64,000 bases of DNA from Vicugna pacos. Its lineage: Eukaryota > Chordata > Mammalia > Artiodactyla > Camelidae. Below are positions 36,801 through 48,800 of this stretch, in pieces. Every line of letters begins with the position of its first letter. Positions within the stretch are counted from its first letter, which is position 1. The notes beneath the pieces were generated by a model that worked only from the letters and a program-made list of their open reading frames with translations, ran no database searches and was not told the origin of the DNA. A program made the position numbers and the translations under genes. The stretch lies in the NCBI RefSeq assembly GCF_048564905.1, contig NC_133002.1, positions 61,685,183 through 61,749,182 of the forward strand, given 5' to 3'.

Positions 36801-39800
36801 CTGCTTGTCAGCGTGTCTGAAGTCCCTGTGCCCCAGGAGCGGGGAGGCTGGGTTTGTCAGAGACCCAGCGCCGGGGCCGGGGGTCTCAAATGGGACCCGG
36901 CTCTGGGCACCGCGCTCGGTGAGCTGATCTCAGCTAAGGCTTGAGTGAGTCCTGGGAAAACGAGGAGAAGCCGCGTGTTTTGCGGGGTTCCCTAATGCCA
37001 TACGTCTCAAGTGTAGAGAGGTTGCCCCATTTCCCCTGCACGGTGGCAGCACGGTGTCCTGGAGGAGGCGGCAGTGACAGCAGAGGGAAGGCTTTTGCTT
37101 GTTGACTGTTTAATGAGCTTACATGATAAATCAAGAGTCAGCAAATTCCTGTCAGCCCCTGGAACCCTTTTGAACTTAAACTTGTCCAGGAGGTGCAGGA
37201 TCCAGACTGCCCAGTCAGCACGCTGCCCGCACCTCATGGAGAAGGGCCAGGCCTGGGGCCCCGCTGTCACCCCGCCTTTCCCCAGGGCTGCTGGCCCAGC
37301 CCCTCGCCCAGCACACCCTCAGCCGGGAGGGCAGGACACAGGTGGTTCCTTCAGCTCCCATTTACACTTGTTTGGTAACCACAGACCCACAGGGGAGCGG
37401 TACCCGGGCCCCTCCCTTAACAGACGTCTGCGTCCACCTGGACCTAATGAACAGCGTCAGAGGGCGCTTCCCCATTGGTGCCCGGGGTCCAGTCTCTGGT
37501 GGAGGCAACGGGGCCGGGTTGGAGATGAGCCGCTTGGCAAGCCCGGAGAGCATCTCGGTGGAGCAGACGCTGCTCCCTCCCTGCGGTATGGGAGCCGAGA
37601 GTGGCACTTCGTGACCGTGGGCCAAATCGGACGTCAGCCAGTCGCTCTTTGTGGGAACGCAGAGTCGGGGTGGCCCTGGGGACACAGTGTCCTGCCCTGC
37701 AGCTGACCACAGCGGAGCGTTAGCCAGGCTCCACCCGGCTGTGCGCATGCCCAGGCGTCACGTCCCTGGATCCCGACGGCAGCTCATTTAAAACAAACCG
37801 TTCATTAACGATCGTGCTGTATCTGAAGGGAAGAGACTTAATTCGTCAGCAGATACTGGTTAAGTGCCTCCTGTGTGCCGGGCCCTGGGCCGCTAGGCCT
37901 CCGGAACTTGCACTTGGAGACGGGCAGACAGGTGTTGATCTGAAGGTGGCGACTGCTCCGAAGGAGGGTCGGGGATGGTAGAGTTGGGGGAGCCTGGGTG
38001 ATGTAGGTGCTTGGGGAGGCACCTGAGCGAGGCCTGAACCAGGCGGGGCTGAGCCTTTCCAGGCTGAGGGGACAGCGGGTGCCTAGGCCCAGAGCAGGAG
38101 TCCTGGCTTCTCGGGTTGTGCGGGCTAGGCCTGCGTGTTCTGAGTGTGAGCCGGAGGTCTGGAGCGTGGAGGAGGCGGGACCGGCTCTGCCAGGAAAGGG
38201 TCTCACGTCTGATGGTGCCAGCACCAAGTCAGTCTGCTTCCAAGGTCTAAGGTTAACGCGAGCCTGGCGCCCAGCTTGCACCCTGGCCAGACCCGACTGC
38301 AGGCCTCTGAAGACCTCTGATGGCCAGAGCCCAAGGCTGCCGCCCAGCAGGAAAGACTTGACCCATGGCTGCTCCGTGTGGGCCTTGCCCTCAGCCTCCC
38401 CCCATCTCCACTTCACCCGAATCAAAGGATCTGAGTCCCTGGAACCAGTTAATCTGCCTCAGGTCCACTCCAGAGGGTGGAGAGACCAAGCGCTTTTCGA
38501 AGACGGTACAGGCTTCGCCTTCTCCAGGAGGGGCCCACGGGGCCTCTCAACATCCCGCTGCTCAGGGTCGTTAGGCTCGGACCTGCCAGGTGAGGGCAGA
38601 ACCGCTGGGGAGCAGTGGGACAGGGCAGCTTAAGGCCCAGCTGGAGCCACCAGCAATTTCTGCTCCTGGTACAGACGAGGGTGCCTATGGGGCGAGCGGA
38701 AAGGGGCGGGGCCAGCAGGTCCTGGGCAAGTCGTGTGGGCTCTGGGGAGCGCGTGGCCATCCTGGAATGCTACGGGAGGCGGGCCCTCGAGGGGTGGGTT
38801 TGGAGTAAGGACACACATGCCGGGGTGGGGGGTGGTCAAGGAGTGCGTGAGGCTGAGGTGGGAGGGACCTCGCAGAAGAGGAGGGGTGCTGACGTTAGGA
38901 CCCGGGCCCCGTCCCACGCCCATCGGGCTGGCTGCCGCCGAGAACTTGGGGCCTGGGGGGCGGGGGTCTGCGCAGCAGGAAGGGGCTCTCAGGCCTCAGC
39001 CTTGTGCTAAGCGCTTTTCTAAACAGCGCAGTAAGACAGTTCTGGAAACCACCTGACTAGTGATGGGAGAGGCGGGGTGAGCTGCGGCCAGGTCACTTCC
39101 TGGAGCCTGCAGGCCTCTGGGCACACATGGCACCGGCTGTACCCAAGCAGTGAGCGAAATTCATCTCCTCGAGGAGGCAGCTGGGCCTGGGGGCGTGTGG
39201 AGCCTCCTCACTGCGTTTTAGGGGCTGTTGTCCCTGAGGGAGTCCTGCATTTAGTCAGGGTGGCTTCATGTGCACAGGCCCGCCGTGATGCCCAGGGAGC
39301 ACACGCTCTCCCAGCTGTCGGTCTGGTCAGGACCGTCGTCAGCCCGGCCATAGTGTTGACCGTAGGAAGCCGGAGGGCTCTTCCCTGGCCTTTGTCCTGC
39401 GTCCCTACAAGGCCCTCAGTCGTGCCGCTCACCCCTCGCGGTCAGCAGTGCCTCTGCCGGTGTCCAGAGCGTCCCTCCGAGGGGGGCCTTGACCACGTGG
39501 CTGTTCAGCCCTTCTGCCCACACGGGCGCTGCAGGGCCTCGCTGAGCGGGCAGCCCTGTTGTGGTCCGAGCGCAGCTCTGTCTCCCCCTCCTCTTCCGTG
39601 CTGGCTCGAGCGCTCGGCGCCCGGGTGCGCATCTCTGCCATCCCGTCAGTGCTGCTGTCCCTTCTCCGGCAGGAGCTAGTGGTGGCGCTGAGTCATCTTG
39701 TGGTTCAGTACGAGAGCAACTTCTGCACGGTGGCCCTGCAGTTCATGGAGGAGGAGAAGAACTACCCGCTGCCCTCTCCAGCCGCCGCAGGTACGGCCCC

Positions 39801-42800
39801 CACAGATGCAGCCCCTGCGGGCACACGTCTGCACGGCTCCGCCCGGCCGGGGCGCCTGCTCAGGGCTGTCAGTAGGCCCCTCGGTTCTGCCGCGCCCCGA
39901 GCTCACACGTTAAGTCCAGGCTGCTCGGATTCCTGCGAGGCCCGTCTTCCTGGCAGAGCAGAAGGGGCAGGGAAGGGGTTCGCTCTGACCCTCTGACTCT
40001 TTTCCTTCTGGGGTCACAAAAGAGCACGTTCTATCTTCCGTGAGAGTCCTCACGTCGGTGTCTGTCTCACGTTTTGGCAAGCCACGTCAGGCAGCTCGTT
40101 TTCTCATGCTTACCCTTTTTACCAGATTTATGTCCCGTCATCTTGGGCTGTCTCTCCCCCTGCTGCGTTCAGTCCATCAGGGAAGGGAAGCGGCCGGCGT
40201 GCCGGGGGCTAGAGGCCGGGGAGGGTCCTCTGCTCTGCTCCCGGGCAGCGGTCCTGGCACTTCAGGGGCCCCGGTGCGTGTGAGCAGCTGCAGCTGACCC
40301 CTTAGAGCAATAAGCAGGGTCCCAGCCCCGCCACGCTCCCCTCGCCTGGGCCTCACCTGGTCCAACTCTGTCCAGCTGACCCCCACACCCGTGTCAGAGA
40401 CCTGCCCGCTGGGAGGCCCTACTGAAGCATCATGTCGTCCCTGGGAAAGCCACTGTCCCCTGCTGTCACGGCCACCTCCCTCCTGAGCCCCCATTAACCC
40501 TCCTCTCCCTTCTCTCCTGCCAGAGGGTGGGAGTCTGACCCCGGTGCGGGACAGCCCCTGCACCCCCAGGCTGCGCTCCGTGAGCTCCTACGGAAACATC
40601 CGCGCCGTCACCACAGCTAGAAACCTGAACAAGTCTCTGCAGAACCTGAGCCTGACAGAGGAATGTAAGGCCCTGGAGGCTGGGGGCTTGATGGGCGGCT
40701 CTGGGTGGTCTTCTGGAACCTTCTCTTGAACGTGCCCCCCACTTCTGCCACCTGCTAACCTGGGTGTGAGCAGAAGCCGCGGCTCAGCACCCGGGTGGCC
40801 GGCAGTCACCCTGCAGGCCTGTCGGGGCCCGGCTGCTCCTGGGGCACGCCGGCCCCGCGGAGAGCCGGGGTGGGGGCGCTCACTGACCTGCCCGCGGCGC
40901 TGTCCCGGCAGCCGGCGGCACGGTGGCCTTCTCCCCCGGGAACCTGAGCACCAGCAGCAGCGCCAGCAGCACCCTGGGCAGCCCCGAGAACGAGGAGTAC
41001 ATCCTCTCCTTCGAGACCATCGACAAGATGCGCCGGGTCAGCTCCTACTCCTCCCTCAACTCCCTCATCGGTGAGTCGGCCCCGCCCGCCTGCCCTGCTG
41101 CGCTGGAGAATCAGCACGGGGGAGTGGGGGGAGGCCAGGGGGCCGTCCTCCCAGGCGGCTGAGCCTCCTCGCCCTTCAACTCCGGTCTGACCGGGCTGTC
41201 GGGGGGAGCTAGTCGTCGCCGGAAAGGCTGCAGACCTCCCTGCTGCCCCCGAGTGGGGTCTCTGCCCCCAGGAGACACCCGGGGTGCCACACGGGACAGA
41301 GGGGCTCCTGGCGTCTGAGAGGCACGGGGCCCCCTAGAGAGTGCATGTGCGAGGTCAGAGGTCAGAGCCTTCCCTCTCAGGTTCTGGGCTGGACCGGCCG
41401 AACCCTTCTGTGCTTTCACCTGAAGTTCCGGTGAAGGGGCAGAGTCGTCCGTGCTCGGCCTTGAGCGGTGTCCGAGTCCTGCTGTGGGCTCGGGAGATCC
41501 GAGGGAGGGACAGGGATGCACTCGCCGTGGTGTCAGCTGTGTCCCTCAATGATGGCGAGGTTGAGCTCACGTGTCCGCTAGGCCCCTCCGTTCCCACTTC
41601 TGCAGTGATTTGCGCCATCAGTCACCCTCCTGTTCGGCCACACGACCTTCATTAACGTCCGATCTTGGTTGTGTGTGCGTCTCTGTGGGAACCCGTCCAC
41701 CGCAGAGCGTGCTCTGGGCACTGGTGACAACGCGAGCTGCTTCTGACCGTCGTGATCTGTGGGGGCCGAGGGGGGGTCCCTGTGTGGCCCCAGGAAGGAC
41801 TCGGGACTCCGGCTCTGATTCTGCAGGACCCGTGGGGACTGGGAGGGACTGCAGGGTCCAGGGTTAGGGACTGTTCAACAGGCCAGAAAGGGGCTCTTTG
41901 TTCACCCAGCACTCGCACATAACAAAGAGGTCCGCTCAGAAATGCCAGCCTGTCAGTGCAAGTTGAGAAGTAACGCTGCGGGTCTGCGCATTTGGTCGTT
42001 TGTTGAAATATCCCAGGGCCCCGAAGGCAGAGCCGCGCCAGCGGAGACCCCGGCGCTGCAGGCCCACCAGCACCAGGACGTCTGGCTTGAGTGGGAACAC
42101 CTTTCTTTTTAAAGAACCTGGCCTTGATTTCGTTTATTTATTTATTTTAGCGGGGAGGGAGGTAATTAGGCTTATTTTTTGTTTTTAATGGAGGCCCTGG
42201 GGATTGAACCCAGGACCTCGTGCGTGCTGAGCCCGGGCTCTGCCCCGAGCTGCCCCTCCCCCTGGACTACCTTCCTTTAGCAGAGTTACGGGTCTGGTGG
42301 CTGCATCCCCAGGCTGGCCCACAGCAGTCTTTCAAACCCAGGTCTTCGTGAGCCTCAGTTCCCGTGTCTGCGTGTATGTCTGTAATGGAAACATGTATTA
42401 AGTGGTAGAGGAAAAGTGTGGGAAATAGGGGCGTGCTCACGCGCACACTTCCCCCCATGCGCTCCGCCTGCTGAGCCCCCACGCCTGCCCCCAGGGTCAG
42501 GCTGCAGCTGCCTTCCACCCTCCTCTGTGAAACGCCAGGTGGTGGGTATTCTCTGCTTTTCGGCTGGGACAGTGTCTGTGGTTGCAAAGTAGCCACAGAC
42601 AGGGTGTGAACAAGGGAGCTGGCCATGTTCCGGTAGACTGTATTCATGAACTGAAATTTGAATTTCATAAGGTGTTCACACGCCGCAGAACCTCATTTTT
42701 CTTTCGATTTTTTCCCCACCCACGTACAAAGTGTACAGGCCATCCTTGGTTTGCAGTGGGGAGGTTCGGCCGGGCCACGGTTCACCCGCAGGCCCGCGGG

Positions 42801-45800
42801 ACCTGGCTGCCAAGCTTTCCCTCCTGCTCCCCTGCCTCTGGGGACATCCTGTGGAGACCGCCTCCTCCCGCTCTTCCCGGAACGTGGGGTCCCTTCCTTC
42901 GTTCAGCAGGTGTTTTCTCCGGGCCCCAGTGTGTGGAGGAAGGATGGTGGTGGCCCCAGCCCGGGGCGTCCACTCCCTACACCGAAAGCGGGCCTCCCTC
43001 CACTCAGCCAAGGGGCCCAAAGCCAGGTGTCACCTGTGACCCTCTGTCCCCAGAGCATCTGTCCGGCAGCCCGCCCCTCCTCCCAGCCGCCTGCCCAAGC
43101 CGCACCCTCGTCAGCCGGCCCGTCCGGGTTCTCCGAATGGCCGCCTGCCTCCGCCCCAGACCCTCGTCTGGCTGCAGCCTCCCCTTCTGTGGCTTCCAGC
43201 TGCCATGTCGCCCGGCACCTCCCTGTGTTCTCAGCCTCTGCAGCCTCCACCTCAGACGTGCAGCTGCTCAGCAAGAGAGGGACGTTCCACAGAGTCAGAC
43301 GTGGGCTTCTGAGCACGCGTGTCACAGGGAGAGGGGCGGGTGCATCATCGTGGGGCCGCTGAGAGCAGAAGGTCCCCTGTCCTGCAGCGTTCCCTGCCGC
43401 CGGGTGTCCTCAGTGCCTCGTGGGCATCCCCGACACCAGAGGTGACCACAGAGGTCCCAGCCGCGGCATTGCCGCCATTGAGCCTGGCGGGCCCGGAGTC
43501 GGGCGCTGGTGTGCAAGGCGCACGTGCCCGGGGTGAGCGCACGGCCCCGACCCCGCCGGGGACACAGCTCGGTGTCTGACGGGTGAGTGTCGTTTTGCCC
43601 TGGCCCTGGGCTGAGGGTGTCTGGGGAAGGGTTGGTGTTTGATTGGAGGGCACGGCCACCCCTGCCAGCCCTTGCGCGTCCTTCTGGAACTTGAGAGCCC
43701 TCTTCTGCGCTCAGTCTGACTCCTGAACATGTTTTACTGGGGAGCACTGAGTTTTATCTGGGCATCGTTCAAATCTTTGAAAGCTTGAGTGGAGAAGTTT
43801 CCGAATGCGCTGGGGCTCGTGGGGCGCTGGTTCGACGGAGTACCTGGACCCCGGCGCCAGCTCATTCGTATTCGGTGAGAGGCTCCCTTCCACCTGGAAG
43901 CCGCGGTGCTTACATAAGTGCTTAAAATTCCTAACCTGCACACAATCCCATTGCTTGCAACATTTGCCTATTTAGAGCCATTTTTCCTTTCATTTCAACC
44001 AAAGAACAGCAATCTCTTTAGCCTCTTTGAATATTGCAGAAGAGGGTTTCAAAACCACAGCAACTAGACGTCCATTCATTCCGTCTTCTCCCAGAAGACC
44101 AGGCCCTCCCTCCCCGTCTGCTCGCGGTCTCACCTGCTGAGGGAGGTGTCATTGGAGCGAAGCCCCGCCCTCCCAGATCCCATGCGTCTGCCCGGCGTCC
44201 ATAAATCTGCACGGGGACCCGGCTCTGTGTCACCACGTTCCGGAATCTTCTTTGATGGGTCCATCCTGTGTGTCTCTTACCCACTTGGCCACCTGGCCTG
44301 ACTGCCACGTGGGTCCCCCAGGCAGCCCTCCCACCTCCGGGCCCACCCAGGATTGGGCCTCAGCTCTTGCTCCCACCACCCTCAGACTGCCGCTGCCGGG
44401 GAGGGGAGATCAGGGTTCAAACCCAGCACCCAGGCCAGAGCCCCCGCCCCCAGCCACGTGGACTGGGCTTGGAGAGCCTGGGGCCAGAGGAGAGCGAGGA
44501 GCTGCCCCAGGTCTGGAAAGGCCGGCACTGCCTGGATCGCCCAAGGCCCGCAGAGCCAGGCAGAGCTGTCCTTCCCGCGGGGCGCCTGTGGTCGGCGTCT
44601 GGCCCCTGCCCGCCTCCGGAGCCTCTGCCTGCGGCTGGGGTGTCGCTGCGTCCCCCGACGTCATCGTGACTGGCCAGGAAGTAGCCTCTCCCTCCTCCCT
44701 CCCCCTTCTCCGCCTGGCGTCAGGAATCCCCAACAGAGGAGACCTTCTTGCAGCTCCGGACCCCACGGCCGGGAGCTCTGGGTGTCAGGGAGGAGCTGGA
44801 AGAGGGCAGAGCTGGGCCAAGGAGAGGAAGCCACACGCGCTGGCCGGCGGGTGGGCGGGCAGGCGCTCCGGGCCAGGCGTCGGGAGCAGCGCTGGTTACG
44901 ATGCTGCGCATTCTCTGTGTTTCTGTGGCCAAAACCCTGGATCGAAGGCCCCCACTAAGTGCATCAGCACTTGGAAAGGGCCGTGGAGACACGCTGCCCA
45001 GTGCAGCCGGGGAGCGGGGAGGGGAGCCGGAACCCCAGAGGGGCTCTGAGTCAGGCTCACCAAGACCCGGGGCGGCTTCCTGGAGGGCCCCTCGTCCCCG
45101 TCACCCGACCGAGCGCCCACGCCAGCGCCCCCAAGACCCAGCCTCCAGCACAGCTTTGCCTCCGCCTCAGCTGCTCTCCCGCCCCGAGGGACCCCTGGGA
45201 GCTGGTTGGCCACAGCGCCCCGAGCGAACTTCCCTGCAAAGGATGCTATTTAGAAAACTGCAGTCGTTGTTCTGAAAAATGAATCCCAAAGCCGTTAGTT
45301 ACGATCTTTTATTACTTTCAGTCTAGACACAAAAATAGGCTCTCAGCGTTTATGGGGAATTCAGGAGAGCCAGCCGGGGCCCCGTGTCCGCGCCCGGCCC
45401 CGCCCCAGCCCCGCCCCGGGACCGCGCCCCCCGCCCTCGCTCCGGCCCGGGCTCCATGCTGCCGGGAGTCGGACCGCTGCGATGTGGACACAGCAGATTT
45501 ACAGCCAGCGTGGCTCACAGAGCAGAGTGGCCGAGAGGTGGTGGCCAGCCCGGGGAGGGGTGAGGCGGGGACAGCCCTTCCAGGCCCCGGTTCTGTGCTT
45601 TCACTGGTAAATTGTGCACCAGTCACTGTGGCCAAAGACTCACAGGAATGAGATGCTTTTGTGTCCCTGCTGAATCACAGACCGTGTGGCAGCAAAGTCA
45701 AAATCTGCAAGAAAGTCAACGGCAGAAACCGAAGCTGCAGTTTTGTAGTGACGGTAGCCGCCAGCGTGCACCCTCCCTCAGTGCCCAGACTCCCCTGGGG

Positions 45801-48800
45801 GGGGCCCTGTGCCCCCCGGCTCTGCATCGGCCACCCCCACGTTGTGTCCCAAGGTCACCCAGCTGGGACCCCCCACGCCACCCCGCACCCCTTCCTCATG
45901 TTTAAACCAGAGGCACCTTGACGAAGGCTCTGTCCTGAGCCATCACCCGGTCGGGGGCTCCTTGGAGGCCCACGTCCCCCCTTCCCCACGCCGCCCGCTG
46001 CCCCGGGTCCATCATCTGCAGTCAGGCTGAGACTCCTGCGCCCTTCGCGGGGAGGCCAGGGGCGGGAAGGGTGTGGGGAGTCTCGGAGCCTCGCGTGGGG
46101 GTGTGGTGCGGGGCGCTTCTCCCCGTCCTGAGCGAGCCGCGCCCGTGGCCGTGCTGTGTCTCGGGAGTCGGGGCCATCCCGGCCGAGCAGGTGTGGGGTG
46201 ACTTCGCCCTCCTCCTCTCTGAACACAAGAAGCAGCAGCAGCTGGCCCGCACGTCACCGAGCAGGTGCCCCCGCGGCCGGTCTGGGGGTGGCGGGGCAGC
46301 TTTTAGGAAACGTCCCTGCAGAGATTCTGGACTGACTGGCAGGCATCCCCTCAGGCTCCGTCAGTCTGGAGAGCTGCTCACATTGGAGAGTCGAGGTTTT
46401 TGTCCTGTTTCTACACTGAAGGGTGCGGGAGGGCCGTGCGGAGGCAGGTGCCACGTGCACCAGCCACCGGTGAGGGGTCGGCTCCTCCAGCTCCGGTGCC
46501 CTGGGGACGGGCGCGTGCAGCAGGCAGCCGCTGTGCGCATGCGGACACCGCTGTCCCCGTAGAAAGGGGCCCCGAGCCGTACCGCCTCCCGGGCGAGCGA
46601 GAGGGTGTTGGTTGAGGTGAGCTAGGACGTGTCCATGAGGGTCCACGCCGGACTCACGTGAGAAACCGACCTTCACTCTGAACCTCCGTCCAGCCTCTCT
46701 GATCTGAACGTGTCGTGTAAAACCCGGTCCATGAACAGTGGTGTCCATCAGGGAACATGGGCCTCCGACGGCACCTCCGGTGTTTAAGTCCTTCGTGGCC
46801 CTGGCGGGGCTCCACCAGGAGCTGGCCAGTCCGGGGGCGTGGGGTCAGGGGGCATGGGGGTCCCAGCTCGTTTCAGGCCCTCTTTTACTCCCTGCTGTTG
46901 GACAGGCACTGGCTTTTTGACAGGTTGTCCAGCTCCCCCCAGACCCAAAGGACGCGGGCATGTGGCTGGCTCCCCACCCTCCAGGTCCTGCTCTGACAGA
47001 AGGAGCCACCCTGCCCACGGGTGTAGCTGCCAAGGCAGCCCGGGTTGTGGGGCGGTGTTGGCCTGAGGGCCAGCTGAGTGCACGTCGCAACCCTTCATCC
47101 TTTGGACGCTGGGCCTGGCTGTCCTCTGCTATGAGGCGGGGCTGATGCCTGCGGCCAGGACCGTGAGCCGCCTTCACGGGGGAGCCTGCCCCCCACGTAA
47201 ACATTCCTTTCCTTCGTGACCACGATTCGCCCATCTCGTTTGTGTCCTGTCTCACCTGCCTTGGCCCCCAGTACGCAGAGGCCCTCGTGTGGAGAGCACA
47301 CTCGGGAAGTGCTGGGTGCCTGGGGTCCCGGGGGCTCCTGGAGCTCGGGACGGGCCGCAGGCGGGTGTGGGCAGAAGACTGAGTGAGTCACAGAGCCCAG
47401 AGAGGCCCCAGATGCAGACTCAGGGTGGACCCAGCCAATGCGCCCTGCTCGCGAGGCCACGGAGCTCCCAGAAATCTAGGCGTTAAATCAGCGCCGCTCC
47501 GGGGCTGGGCGGTGCCCTCCAGTCGCGAGGCTGCGAGGAGGTCCTGCCCCTTTCTGACTTCTCCTTCTGGAAAGATCCAGCCTCTTTAGCCCTGGGCATT
47601 CCTGAGTCTCTGGGCCCCGCACCAGGTGACAGAACCGGGCCTCTCTCAGCCCAGTTCTTTCAACTGTCTCCCCCCAGTACTTGGTCCGGTTTTCAGAAGG
47701 GGAGCCGCCCTGGCCCGCCCGGCCGCAGCGGCGGCTCGTCGTGATGGAGCCTCTCCGGTTCTCTCCTAGGGGTCTCCTTCAACAGCGTCTACACTCAGAT
47801 CTGGAGAGTCCTGCTGCATCTGGCTGCGGACCCCTACCCGGACGTTTCCGACTTGGCCATGAAGGTGCTCAACAGCATTGCCTACAAGGTACGTGGGGGG
47901 CGTCCCCACGGAGCTCTCGTGTCCCGGGTCCCGCTGTGACAGTCCCCGCGGGGACCGCCGGGCGCCCTCAGGCCTCCTCCACCACGGCTCAGAAACTCGG
48001 AGCAAGTGCTTCCAGCGCAGAGTCACGGGTTCCTGGCTTTCCCGCTGTGTGTGGCGGTTGGACGGTCCTCGTGGCAGTTAACCTTTCAGGAGCGGAGCAG
48101 TAGCACAGGCTGCGAAGAAGCCGTTCCTCGCGGCATTTTTAAAGATTCTCGTAACTTTCTGCTGGCGTTTCAGGCTCACAGACAAGTCGCAGGAGTACAG
48201 GGACGTGCCTCACGGGTTAGTTTACCTGGCGTGCCCCCGTTCACATCTGAGGGGTCCTCCCCTGGTGGCCGCTTGCCTGGGGGCACAGGGCCCCTAGGAA
48301 GGCTGGCTCCTGCCTCGTGTGTGTGTGTCTGTGTGTCTGTAATCTCGTGCCTGGTACTGAAGTCTCATGGCTGTAAGCTCATCACAGCACACCTGCCTTC
48401 AGAGAGCCGTTCGTCTTAGGAGTCCCTCAGGCCCGCGAGGCAGGAACACCGTGTCATCAAGGGCCATGTGTGAAGTGTGCAGCTATGAGCCAGAAATGCC
48501 CCTCACCCCACCTCAGGGCGATCAAACACCCTTTGTCTAGTCTCCCGTCGCCCCCCAGCTCTGCCAGCAGATCACAGCGACCCGGGACACAGCCTCGTGC
48601 CTTCAGCACAGCGCTGTCCGCCCAAGCCCTAGGAGCCCTCGGCAAAGTGGCACACCCAGTGCGCGCGCGGCTGGCCCGCCCACAGGCACGCCCACACTGA
48701 GGGTGGAGAGCAGAGCGGGCCGCCTGGAGCTTGTGCCCTGGGAGAGCTGGCAGGGGCACAGCACAGGCTGCGTGTGTGCGTGCGTGCGTGTTTTAAGAGT

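Larger units (their letters stand above)
41071..47769 (+). other. RPTOR: RPTOR intron 20
   Basis: A 6.7-kb intron. It contains one antisense camelid SINE (42128-42262), an AT-rich unique block (43735-44060) and a GC-box-rich CpG cluster (45372-45490). The rest (41071-42128, 42262-43735, 44060-45372, 45490-47769) is GC-rich unique sequence with long but meaningless open frames. Confidence 0.85.

Noticed and set aside
42582-43445. 287-codon open frame on the + strand in intron 20
   Set aside because: No recognisable protein. Composition alone explains it, and overlapping frames on both strands are also open.
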